Assembly (NCBI GenBank): GCA_017695025.1
Contig: JADILX010000124.1
Span: 1 to 33,386 of the forward strand
Origin: Candidatus Cryptobacteroides excrementavium
GTDB taxonomy: Bacteria; Bacteroidota; Bacteroidia; Bacteroidales; UBA932
Length of the DNA: 33,386 bases
Reading direction: 5' to 3'
Numbering within the stretch: position 1 is the stretch's first letter; each line of letters opens with the position of its first letter. Made by a program: the position numbers and the translations under genes. Below are positions 8,956-16,888 of this stretch, piece after piece. The notes below the pieces were generated by a model, which made no database searches, was not told the DNA's origin, and saw only the letters and a program-made list of their open reading frames with translations.

Positions 8956-9059
8956 TGTATTGAATTTGATAATGTTGGTATCTGGTTTTTCAAACATCTT
9001 TCAAATTTAATTATTTTTGCAGAAAATAACAGGAATACTTCAGGGTTTTTGATGCAGAT

Positions 9060-9365
9060 ATGGGCAGATTGAAAAGAATATTCAATGGGGCGCATGGCGG
9101 ATTTGCAAAGTTCGTTGTGTGCGTTACAGCCGTGTTTGTCCTCGTCATGCTGTTCTGGCCGGGCAACAATGTCATCCGCTGGATAGGTGCAAAAATAGAG
9201 ATTGTAAGGCAGGAGCGGCAGATAAAGGCCTATAAGAGGCAGATAAATGAAATGAACGAGCGTATCCGTATGCTGACTTCAGACAGGGACACGCTCGAGA
9301 AATTTGCCCGGGAGCAGTTCAATTTTGCCGAGCCGGGCGATGATGTCTATATCGTTGAGGACTGA
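9060..9365 (+). CDS. FtsB/DivIC-like septum formation initiator protein
   Basis: Single TM followed by coiled coil (RQERQIKAYKRQINEMNERIRMLTSDRDTLEKFAREQFNFAEPGDDVYIVED). Confidence 0.85.
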   Translation: MGRLKRIFNGAHGGFAKFVVCVTAVFVLVMLFWPGNNVIRWIGAKIEIVRQERQIKAYKRQINEMNERIRMLTSDRDTLEKFAREQFNFAEPGDDVYIVED

Positions 9366-9419
9366 TTCCGTTTCCCGGGGCAGAATCCGCATGTCCTGCA
9401 TAGGGAAATTCTCTTTTCA

Positions 9420-10760
9420 TCAGAACCCCGTGTATGTCATCGGAGTGATGGCCCTCATTTCCTCCTTGACGCTTTCATTTACGTCAAGTCCCTCGATGAA
9501 TGCCGCGATGGTCTCGTGGGTGATGGCTTCTCCCGTACGGGTCAGGGCCTTGAGGGTCTCGTATGGATTCGGGTAGTTCTCTCTCCTGAGGATTGTCTGC
9601 AGTGCTTCTGCGACCACAGCCCAGTTCCGCTGCAGGTCGGCGTCTATTGCCGGTCTGTTGAGAATCAGCTTGCCGAGTCCTTTCCTGAGGGAATTCAGGG
9701 CAATCATTGTGTGGGCCACAGGGACTCCCACATTCCTCAGTACCGTTGAGTCGGTAAGGTCGCGCTGCAGCCTGGATATAGGAAGCTTCATCGAGAGATG
9801 GGTGAAGACCGCATCCGCCATCCCGAGGTTGCCCTCCGCATTCTCGAAGTCTATAGGATTGACCTTGTGCGGCATCGCTGATGACCCCACCTCGTTCTTG
9901 TTGACTTTCTGATGGAAATATTCCATCGAGATGTAGGTCCAGATGTCACGGCAGAAATCTATGAGTATGGTGTTGATGCGGCGGATGTTGTCGAAGATGG
10001 CAGCAAGATTGTCGTAATGCTCTATCTGAGTCGTCGGGAATGACCTTTTCAGTCCGAGCGATGCCACGAACCTGTCCCCGAATCCTATCCAGTCGATACC
10101 CGGATATGCCACCTTGTGGGCATTCATGTTGCCGGTGGCTCCTCCGAACTTTGCAGGATAGGAGAGGATGTCCAGTTGGCGCAACTGCTCCTCAATCCTC
10201 ACCTGGAATACCTTGAACTCCTTCCCGACGCGGGTAGGGGAGGCCGGCTGCCCGTGGGTCTTGGCAAGCATCGGGATGTCCTTCCATTCCTCCGCCATGC
10301 CGCTTATGGTGCCGAGGACTTCCTTCATCAGCGGAAGATATGCCTCATGGACGGCTTCTTTCAGGGAGAGCGGGACAGATGTGTTGTTGATGTCCTGGGA
10401 AGTGAGTCCGAAATGCACGAATTCCCCCCATTTCATGATGTCCATTTCCCTGAATCTTTCCTTGATGAAATATTCGACGGCCTTGACGTCGTGGTTGGTC
10501 ACTTTCTCTATATCCTTCACCTTGGCCGCATCTTCAGGCGTCATTGTCCTGTAGATGTCCCTGAGTGCCTCGAACTTGCTGCGGTCAAAATCGGCAAGTT
10601 GCGGAAGCGGTATCTCGCAGAGAGCGATGAAATATTCGATTTCCACCCGCACCCTGTACCTGATCAGGGCGTATTCGCTGAAATAGTTCCTGAGAATTTC
10701 TGTCTGCCGTGCATATCTCCCGTCAATCGGAGATACTGCCAAAAGTGAATGACTGTCCAT
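9420..10760 (-). CDS. purB: Adenylosuccinate lyase
   Basis: LLAVSPIDGRYARQTEILRNYFSEYALIRYRVRVE, TSQDINNT, GSSAMPHKVNPIDFENAEGNLG signature. Confidence 0.96.
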   Translation of the reverse strand: MDSHSLLAVSPIDGRYARQTEILRNYFSEYALIRYRVRVEIEYFIALCEIPLPQLADFDRSKFEALRDIYRTMTPEDAAKVKDIEKVTNHDVKAVEYFIKERFREMDIMKWGEFVHFGLTSQDINNTSVPLSLKEAVHEAYLPLMKEVLGTISGMAEEWKDIPMLAKTHGQPASPTRVGKEFKVFQVRIEEQLRQLDILSYPAKFGGATGNMNAHKVAYPGIDWIGFGDRFVASLGLKRSFPTTQIEHYDNLAAIFDNIRRINTILIDFCRDIWTYISMEYFHQKVNKNEVGSSAMPHKVNPIDFENAEGNLGMADAVFTHLSMKLPISRLQRDLTDSTVLRNVGVPVAHTMIALNSLRKGLGKLILNRPAIDADLQRNWAVVAEALQTILRRENYPNPYETLKALTRTGEAITHETIAAFIEGLDVNESVKEEMRAITPMTYTGF

Positions 10761-10826
10761 TGTCCGTGTGTTTTTTCAGGAGGCAAAGATAGTCAAAAAA
10801 TGACAGCATGATATAATGGTTTAAGA

Positions 10827-10857
10827 TTTGGCCGAATAAATTATTTGTGTAATTTTG
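10827..10857 (+). promoter_or_regulatory. Bacteroidetes-type promoter for the AAA/DUF4143 gene
   Basis: TTTG-N19-TAATTTTG, about 30 nt upstream of ATG 10887. Confidence 0.7.
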
Positions 10858-10886
10858 CAGTTGCATTTCAAATTTGTACGGATAAT

Positions 10887-12056
10887 ATGGAAACTGCTTA
10901 TATTCACAGGGAATTGTCAGGAATCATAGAAGAAGCCGCCCGATATTTTTCGGTCATCACTATTACCGGACCACGGCAGTCGGGGAAGACGACTTTAATC
11001 CGGAATGAGTTCGGGCAACTTCCGTATTATTCATTGGAGAATCTTGATGTCAGAAGTTTTGCAGAGAATGATCCGGTGGCTTTTCTTAGCAGGCATCCCG
11101 AAGGAATGATTTTGGATGAAGTTCATAACGCCCCGAACCTGCTGTCGTATATCCAGGGAATAGTGGACGAACATCCTGAGCGAAGGTTCATACTTTCCGG
11201 GAGTTCGCAGTTTGCCATGTTGAGGAAGGTCTCGCAGTCGCTGGCAGGACGCACCGCAGTCTTCGAACTGCTGCCGCTGTCGTATTCCGAAATCAGCGGT
11301 AAAGTTGAAGGCAAGCCTCTGGATGACCTGCTGTTCGACGGTTTCTATCCGGCAATCTATGCCGGACGCAATATCCCGAAGTTCCTGTATCCGTCCTATT
11401 TCAAGACTTATCTCGACAAGGATGTACGCGACCTGCTTCAGGTCAAGGATATGATGCAGTTTCATACATTTGTCCGGCTATGCGCGGGACGCATAGGCTC
11501 ATTGTTCAAAGCCTCGGAACTGGCCAATGAAATCGGTGTCAGTTCGCATACCATCACAGCATGGCTGTCCGTGCTGCAGGCATCCTATATCGTGACATTG
11601 CTGCCCCCATATTTCGGGAACACACGCAAGCGGCTGACAAAAACTCCCAAGCTGTACTTTACGGATACAGGGCTCGCCTGCCATCTGCTTGGCATCGAGT
11701 CATCCAGTCAGCTTGCAAGGGATAAGATGCGCGGTGCATTGTTTGAGAATTTCATCGTCATGGAGGCTCTGAAACGAAGATATAACCTCGGCAGAGAGAG
11801 CAATCTCTATTTCTACCGTGATTCACATCAGAACGAAGTTGACCTCATATTGAAGAGCGGAACCGGGCTGTACGGCATAGAAATAAAATCCGCAATGACC
11901 TATCATACGGATTTTGAGAAGTCTTTGAAACAGATGGCCGGATGGGTCGGCGAGCCTGTACTTGGAAAAGCCGTCGTCTATGCCGGGGCGTTAGAAAACA
12001 GCTCCGGTGAAATCAAGTTGCTGAATTACTCACACCTGGGCGGCATACTGGAATAA
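10887..12056 (+). CDS. AAA ATPase with DUF4143 C-terminal domain
   Basis: ITITGPRQSGKTTLIRNEF Walker A, GMILDEVHNAPNLLSYIQGIVDE Walker B, FILSGSSQFAMLRKVSQSLAGRTAVFELLPLS, KLYFTDTGLACHLLGI, YFYRDSHQNEVDLIL. Track start 10845 is GTG; ATG 10887 preferred. Confidence 0.9.
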   Translation: METAYIHRELSGIIEEAARYFSVITITGPRQSGKTTLIRNEFGQLPYYSLENLDVRSFAENDPVAFLSRHPEGMILDEVHNAPNLLSYIQGIVDEHPERRFILSGSSQFAMLRKVSQSLAGRTAVFELLPLSYSEISGKVEGKPLDDLLFDGFYPAIYAGRNIPKFLYPSYFKTYLDKDVRDLLQVKDMMQFHTFVRLCAGRIGSLFKASELANEIGVSSHTITAWLSVLQASYIVTLLPPYFGNTRKRLTKTPKLYFTDTGLACHLLGIESSSQLARDKMRGALFENFIVMEALKRRYNLGRESNLYFYRDSHQNEVDLILKSGTGLYGIEIKSAMTYHTDFEKSLKQMAGWVGEPVLGKAVVYAGALENSSGEIKLLNYSHLGGILE

Positions 12057-12084
12057 CATTTTTACTGATGAGTATTTCATTCTC

Positions 12085-12936
12085 TCACATCAGCCTTCTG
12101 TAGGCCTCTATTGTCCTTGCTGCCTCGGCGACATCATGCACGCGGAGGATGTCCGCACCTCTTTCCAGAGCGGCGAAATGCAGAACCTGCGTCTGGGCGA
12201 GAGATTCTTCCGGAGTGATGCCGAACAGCCTGTATATCATGCTCTTTCTGGAGACTCCGACAAGAATCCTATGCCCGAGCGTCCTGAGGGTATCAAGTTC
12301 CCGGAGCAGCTGCCAGTTCTGCCCGGTGTCTTTTGCAAAGCCGAACCCCGGGTCCAGAATCCAGTCCCTTATGCCTGCCTTGTCTGCCCGCTCTGCAAAT
12401 TCCCTGAAATACTGCAGGACTTCACCGGTCACATCTCTATAATTGCAGAGACTCTGCATGGTCTTCGGGATGCCCCTCTTGTGCATTGCGATATATTTAA
12501 GTCCGAGCCTGCCGACAGCAGGTAGCATCCCCGGGTCATCCTCGCCTGCGGAAATGTCGTTGACGATGAAAGGCCCGATGAGTCCGGCGGCCTTTTCCAC
12601 CACTGATACCCACCATGTGTCTATGGAAATCACGGCATCCGGGAACGAGTCCTTTATGGCCTTGAGTGCCGGTTCAAGCCTCCTCCATTCCTCCTCTTCT
12701 CCGACAGGTTCCGAGCCAGGTCTGGTGGAACATGCCCCGATGTCGATTATGTCCGCGCCTTCTTCAAGCATACGGCTGACCCTTCCGAGCACTTTTTTCA
12801 TGTCAGATCTTCCGTCCGTCCCGAGACACCTGCTCGGCGCAAAATAGGAATCGTCAGTCAGATTGACGATCCCCATTATCTGTATCTTTCGTTTGCTTAC
12901 CTGTTCCGTCACAGGTATTTCCCTGCATCCATCCAT
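12085..12936 (-). CDS. folP: Dihydropteroate synthase
   Basis: IMGIVNLTDDSYF, GADIIDIGACSTRPGSEPV, ISIDTWW, LDPGFGFAKDTGQNWQLL, GVSRKSMI. Confidence 0.95.
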   Translation of the reverse strand: MDGCREIPVTEQVSKRKIQIMGIVNLTDDSYFAPSRCLGTDGRSDMKKVLGRVSRMLEEGADIIDIGACSTRPGSEPVGEEEEWRRLEPALKAIKDSFPDAVISIDTWWVSVVEKAAGLIGPFIVNDISAGEDDPGMLPAVGRLGLKYIAMHKRGIPKTMQSLCNYRDVTGEVLQYFREFAERADKAGIRDWILDPGFGFAKDTGQNWQLLRELDTLRTLGHRILVGVSRKSMIYRLFGITPEESLAQTQVLHFAALERGADILRVHDVAEAARTIEAYRRLM

Positions 12937-12946
12937 CCTGTTGACT

Positions 12947-13510
12947 TTAAAGTTTCTGAATCTTTTTCAGTACCCGGCACGGATTGCCGGCGGCGACTGT
13001 GCCGGAAGGGATGTCTCTGGTGACGACGCTTCCAGCCCCGATGACGCAGTTGTCTCCGATGCTCACGCCCGGAAGGACGATGACATTGCCGCCAATCCAT
13101 ACATTGTTCCCGACTCTGATCGGCAGGGCATATTCCAGTCCCTTGTTGCGGGTCTCTGCGTCAAGCGGATGGCCTGCCGTGTAGAATCCGCATCCCGGGG
13201 CGACGAATACATTGTCCCCGAAAGTGACTTTGGCCCCGTCAAGGATCACGCAGTTGAAGTTCATGTAGAAATTTTCCCCGACTTCAATGTTGTAGCCGTA
13301 GTCGCATTGGAAAGGGGAGCGTATCTCGAAGTTTTCGCCTGTCTTTCCGAGAAGTTGCCTGATGAGTGTTTTCCTTTCGGCCGCCTTTGTCGGGGGCAGG
13401 GAATTGAGTTCAAAGCATTTTGTCGCCCCCGCCGTCATTTCGGCTAAGAGTTCAGGGTCATTGCCTGCGTCATACAGCATGCCTGCTGCAGCCTTTTCTT
13501 TTTCTGTCAT
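12947..13510 (-). CDS. Sugar O-acetyltransferase (maltose/galactoside acetyltransferase-like, left-handed beta-helix)
   Basis: MTEKEKAAAGMLYDAGNDPELLAE, IRSPFQCDYGYNIEVGENFYMNFNCVILD, GNNVWIGGNVIVLPGVSIGDNCVIGAGSVVTRDIP. Confidence 0.92.
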   Translation of the reverse strand: MTEKEKAAAGMLYDAGNDPELLAEMTAGATKCFELNSLPPTKAAERKTLIRQLLGKTGENFEIRSPFQCDYGYNIEVGENFYMNFNCVILDGAKVTFGDNVFVAPGCGFYTAGHPLDAETRNKGLEYALPIRVGNNVWIGGNVIVLPGVSIGDNCVIGAGSVVTRDIPSGTVAAGNPCRVLKKIQKL

Positions 13511-13580
13511 ATGTGATGGAACAATGATGATGCTTCTGCGAAATTAGCAAATATTTGAAATGAAACCCCGCCAAGGGTAC

Positions 13581-13624
13581 AGATAAAAAAGAAGAGACCG
13601 GCTCAAAAGTCTGAACCGGTCTCT
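13581..13624 (-). terminator. Intrinsic terminator after rpsU
   Basis: agagaccggctc-N8-gaaccggtctct stem with one mismatch; U-rich tract on the minus transcript from agataaaaaagaag. Confidence 0.8.
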
Positions 13625-13681
13625 GGCTTATGCTGTCTTTTCTGAATGAATATCCAGTATGACAAGATGATAGGGGACGCA

Positions 13682-13876
13682 CTATTTCTCGTCCATCAGC
13701 TGCATGTGCTGTACATAGATGGCCTTCTTGATCTCCTCTCTTCTCCTTACTGACGGCTTTACGAATGCCTTTCTTGCACGGAGTTCGCGGATTGCTCCGG
13801 TCTTCTCGAATTTCCTCTTGAACTTCTTAAGAGCCTTCTCTATGTTCTCGCCCTCCTTGATAGGAACTATAATCAT
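13682..13876 (-). CDS. rpsU: 30S ribosomal protein bS21
   Basis: MIIVPIKEGENIEKALKKFKRKFEKTGAIRELRARKAFVKPSVRRREEIKKAIYVQHMQ. Confidence 0.96.
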   Translation of the reverse strand: MIIVPIKEGENIEKALKKFKRKFEKTGAIRELRARKAFVKPSVRRREEIKKAIYVQHMQLMDEK

Positions 13877-13880
13877 CGCT

Positions 13881-13896
13881 GTATCACCTCCTTTTT
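13881..13896 (-). promoter_or_regulatory. Extended Shine-Dalgarno sequence of rpsU
   Basis: Minus strand 5'-AAAAAGGAGGTGATAC-ACG-like spacer-ATG (literal: AAAAAGGAGGTGATACAGCG ATG). Contiguous AAAGGAGGTGAT complements the canonical 16S 3' tail ATCACCTCCTTT. Confidence 0.85.
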
Positions 13897-13907
13897 ATTT
13901 GCGGCTG

Positions 13908-13938
13908 CAAAGGTAAATCAAATTATTTCTTTTTCAAA
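13908..13938 (-). promoter_or_regulatory. Bacteroidetes-type promoter for rpsU
   Basis: Minus strand TTTG-N19-TACCTTTG; predicted 5' UTR only about 25 nt. Confidence 0.78.
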
Positions 13939-13941
13939 ATT

Positions 13942-14676
13942 TTATTTTGCCCTGCCTGTAATGTCCTTGTTTTCTTCCAAAATGCAGAGAAATTTTTTCA
14001 TACCTGCAGTGGCCACGTCTTTTATGTGCACTATCCGTTTGTCATGTACCGGGACATCTTTCGGGTCTATGATATATATCGGTGTGTCCGTTCCTGCATA
14101 TCTGTACAGGCCGGCAGCAGGATAGACCTGGAGCGAAGTGCCCACAATGAGCAGCAGGTCGCATTTTTCCACGGCATCTATTGCCTGCCCTATTTTCGGG
14201 ACGGCTTCACCGAACCACACTATGTGCGGCCTCAACTGCACCCCGTCCGGGGACAGGTCCCCGAGATGGATATCCCCGTAGCCGATGTCGAAGACAGAAC
14301 TCTCTGAGAAGCCGTCACGTTCATTACAGCAGTTCTCCGGCCGGACTTTCGTGAGTTCTCCGTGGAGATGAATTATGCGTGTGCTGCCGGCCCTTTCATG
14401 CAGATTGTCGACATTCTGTGTGATGACGGTCACGTCGTAGTCCTTTTCGAGTGCGGCGATGTCAAGGTGTGCAGCATTGGGCTTTACCTTGGCAAGCTGT
14501 TCCCTCCTCTGGTTGTAGAAGTCCAGCATCAGGCCCGGGTTGCGGTACCATCCGTCGATGCTTGCCACATCCTCGACATTGTAGTTTTCCCATAGCCCGT
14601 TGCTGTCACGGAATGTGCTTATCCCGCTTTCTGCGCTGACTCCGGCTCCTGTCAGCACTGCCAAACGCTTTTTCAT
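13942..14676 (-). CDS. cobB: Sir2-family NAD-dependent protein deacylase (CobB-like)
   Basis: LTGAGVSAESGISTFRDSNGLW, DFYNQRREQL (YxxR), VITQNVDNLHERAGSTRIIHLHGEL, LRPHIVWFGEAVP, LLIVGTSLQVYPAAGL. Confidence 0.93.
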   Translation of the reverse strand: MKKRLAVLTGAGVSAESGISTFRDSNGLWENYNVEDVASIDGWYRNPGLMLDFYNQRREQLAKVKPNAAHLDIAALEKDYDVTVITQNVDNLHERAGSTRIIHLHGELTKVRPENCCNERDGFSESSVFDIGYGDIHLGDLSPDGVQLRPHIVWFGEAVPKIGQAIDAVEKCDLLLIVGTSLQVYPAAGLYRYAGTDTPIYIIDPKDVPVHDKRIVHIKDVATAGMKKFLCILEENKDITGRAK

Positions 14677-15827
14677 TGTCTTTCAAAATAATGTTTCTCA
14701 AGCCAGTATCTGAAGAGCGGGTCAAGTATGACCGGCTCGTCTTTCTCGTTGAAAGTGACTATCTCCTTTTTCTTGAGGGCATCTTTTACTCTCCGTACAT
14801 TGGCAGAGGAGTTGAGCCCGTATTTCTCGATCACATCGGTGGAACTGAATCGCGTCTCACCGTCCAGAATGGCTTTCAGCAGACTCATCTGGTGGTCGGT
14901 GAGGTTGTTGGTGATGGCAAAGAACCTAGGCTCGTGTATGGAAAGTATTATTCTGAGTGCCTCCATCAGGATGCCTTCATTCATGAACCCTTTCGACAGG
15001 GAGTCGCATATGGATATGAAATGGTTGAGATACCACATGTTTGACCTGAAAAGGGCCACGGCTCCGGCAGCAAGGTCGCGGTCTATGACTTTCCCTCCGA
15101 TAAGGAATCCCCTGACTATATGCTCAACAATCTCTTTTTCATCTATCGGGTGCAGCGGGAGATGCTCAGTCATCCTGTAGAACCATTTTTTCTCCTCGAA
15201 GATATATTTCATGGCATTCAGCATGGAGCCTGTAATGATGTAGGTGCAGCAGTACGGGAGGCTCCTGTCCTTTTCGGACAGGACTGTCTCGAGTGCACGG
15301 AAAATCTCTTCATGCTCCGGGATGAACATCAGGTTCTGGAACTCTTCCAGTATCATGTATATCTGGATGCCTTTTTCTTCGGCAATCTTCTGCGGCAGAC
15401 GGAACATTGCCGTCATGTCCTCCATGTCGATGTCCCAGTTGAGTGACACTACCTCTTCGCATGAGGAGAACCTCTGCCTGTCGAAGACGAAATGCGTGCC
15501 TGCAAGATGTCTGGAGATAAGGTCTTCGTATTCTGCAGGCGTGGTCGCCGTGGCCCGGATGACCGCAGTCCCGAACTTCGTCATGAACCTGTTCTTTTCC
15601 CGGACATTGAAGATGTCAGCCTGCCCTACGGCAAATCTTCCTCCTGCTATCCTCATGTTGAAGAGCGCCTGCTGTATCACTGACATCTTCCCGCTCTTGG
15701 GCGGCTCGTATATTGTCACGTCTTCTTTCTCGGTCAGCAGGTTCCTCAATATGTTGCAGTCGGTCTTCCTGCCTATGAAGTTGCGGTCAGTCACATATTT
15801 GTCATATACAAAAGGGGTCTCCATCAT
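14673..15827 (-). CDS. Archaeal-ATPase-like / AAA ATP-binding protein
   Basis: FIGRKTDCNILRNLLTEKEDVTIYEPPKSGKMSVIQQALFN (degenerate P-loop), IQIYMILEEFQNLMFIPE, C-terminal winged-helix-like region. ATGA overlap with the sirtuin. Confidence 0.8.
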   Translation of the reverse strand: MMETPFVYDKYVTDRNFIGRKTDCNILRNLLTEKEDVTIYEPPKSGKMSVIQQALFNMRIAGGRFAVGQADIFNVREKNRFMTKFGTAVIRATATTPAEYEDLISRHLAGTHFVFDRQRFSSCEEVVSLNWDIDMEDMTAMFRLPQKIAEEKGIQIYMILEEFQNLMFIPEHEEIFRALETVLSEKDRSLPYCCTYIITGSMLNAMKYIFEEKKWFYRMTEHLPLHPIDEKEIVEHIVRGFLIGGKVIDRDLAAGAVALFRSNMWYLNHFISICDSLSKGFMNEGILMEALRIILSIHEPRFFAITNNLTDHQMSLLKAILDGETRFSSTDVIEKYGLNSSANVRRVKDALKKKEIVTFNEKDEPVILDPLFRYWLEKHYFERQ

Positions 15828-16028
15828 TCACCGGTTTAAATCATCGTCTACAAATTTATAAAAATAACAAAAAAGTTATGCCGAATGTTGCAAAAAATGT
15901 CCTGCCGGGCCCGAAAAATTTCCGGATTTCGACAGCATGATGTGATATAAGGTGCCGGGGCGCAGGCTTGTGATGGACCGCGCCGGAATTTAACCTGTCG
16001 GAATTTACCTTAATTTCTGCCTGCAGTT

Positions 16029-16059
16029 TTTGCAGATTCGTGGAAATGTGTTATCTTTG
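16029..16059 (+). promoter_or_regulatory. Bacteroidetes-type promoter for rplU-rpmA
   Basis: TTTG-N19-TATCTTTG; leaves a leader of about 90 nt. Confidence 0.78.
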
Positions 16060-16098
16060 CAGACCTTAAATATTTACGGGATTGTCAAGCCATTGATA

Positions 16099-16140
16099 AA
16101 GAGCCTGTTGCGAAGCGGGCCGCTTGCAGTCGGAACTCTT
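16099..16140 (+). promoter_or_regulatory. Structured leader (candidate cis-regulatory hairpin) upstream of rplU
   Basis: Outer aagag/ctctt, inner cc/gg, and tgc(g)aagcg-ggc-cgcttgca stem; ends 16 nt before the rplU ATG. Confidence 0.5.
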
Positions 16141-16156
16141 AAGTTTGTTTTAATTT

Positions 16157-16468
16157 ATGTACGCAATCGTAGAAATTGCAGGCCAGCAGTTTAAAGTTGA
16201 GGCTGGCATGGAGATTTTTGTTCAGCGTCTTGCTGCTGAAAAAGGCGCTGCAGTGGAGTTTGACAAGGTGCTTCTGGTCGATAATGACGGAGCCGTTAAG
16301 GTCGGTGCTCCTTATGTTGACGGGGCGTCTGTCAAGGCTACGGTACTTGACGACACATGCAGAGGCAAGAAGGTGATTGTCTTCAAGAAGAAACGCCGCA
16401 AAGGCTATCAGAAGCAGACCGGTCACCGTCAGAATTTCACTAAAATCCAGATCAACGAGATCGCTTAA
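16157..16468 (+). CDS. rplU: 50S ribosomal protein bL21
   Basis: [25 protein letters not shown]...[23 protein letters not shown]. Confidence 0.97.
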   Translation: MYAIVEIAGQQFKVEAGMEIFVQRLAAEKGAAVEFDKVLLVDNDGAVKVGAPYVDGASVKATVLDDTCRGKKVIVFKKKRRKGYQKQTGHRQNFTKIQINEIA

Positions 16469-16489
16469 AGAGACAGGAGGAAATAGATT

Positions 16490-16750
16490 ATGGCACATAA
16501 AAAAGGCGTCGGTAGTTCAAAGAACGGACGTGAGTCAGAGAGCAAACGACTCGGTATCAAGAAATTCGGAAGCCAGGTGGTGAAAGCCGGCAATATTCTT
16601 GTCCGCCAGAGGGGTACAGTGCACAATCCGGGACAGAATGTCGGGATGGGAAGAGATCACACTCTTTATGCCCTTGTTGACGGTACTGTATGCTTCCGCA
16701 AAAAAGCAGAGAACAAGTCATACGTTTCGGTGATTCCTTTCGAGAATTAG
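16490..16750 (+). CDS. rpmA: 50S ribosomal protein bL27
   Basis: [65 protein letters not shown]. Confidence 0.97.
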   Translation: MAHKKGVGSSKNGRESESKRLGIKKFGSQVVKAGNILVRQRGTVHNPGQNVGMGRDHTLYALVDGTVCFRKKAENKSYVSVIPFEN

Positions 16751-16775
16751 GAACGGAGGACAGATGGATAGGGAC

Positions 16776-16817
16776 AGAGGATTGGTACTCCGTGAGGGTT
16801 TCAGTCCTCTTTTCTTT
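16776..16817 (+). terminator. Candidate intrinsic terminator after rpmA
   Basis: agaggattgg...cagtcctct followed by tttctttt. Confidence 0.55.
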
Positions 16818-16888
16818 TTGGGAGGGCAGTGGCAGGCGATGTCTGTCCATGCCGGGGTCATAGAAAACAACAGTTAAATATCATTGAT

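Noticed and set aside
13881-13896. Possible 16S rRNA 3'-end fragment on the + strand (GTATCACCTCCTTTTT)
   Set aside because: No other 16S sequence nearby; it is the complement of the rpsU Shine-Dalgarno.
13942-15827. Sirtuin plus ATPase as an anti-phage system (Thoeris or Sir2-HerA-like)
   Set aside because: The sirtuin looks like a housekeeping CobB deacylase, and no TIR, HerA, nuclease or mobile genes are present. Kept only as a coupling observation.
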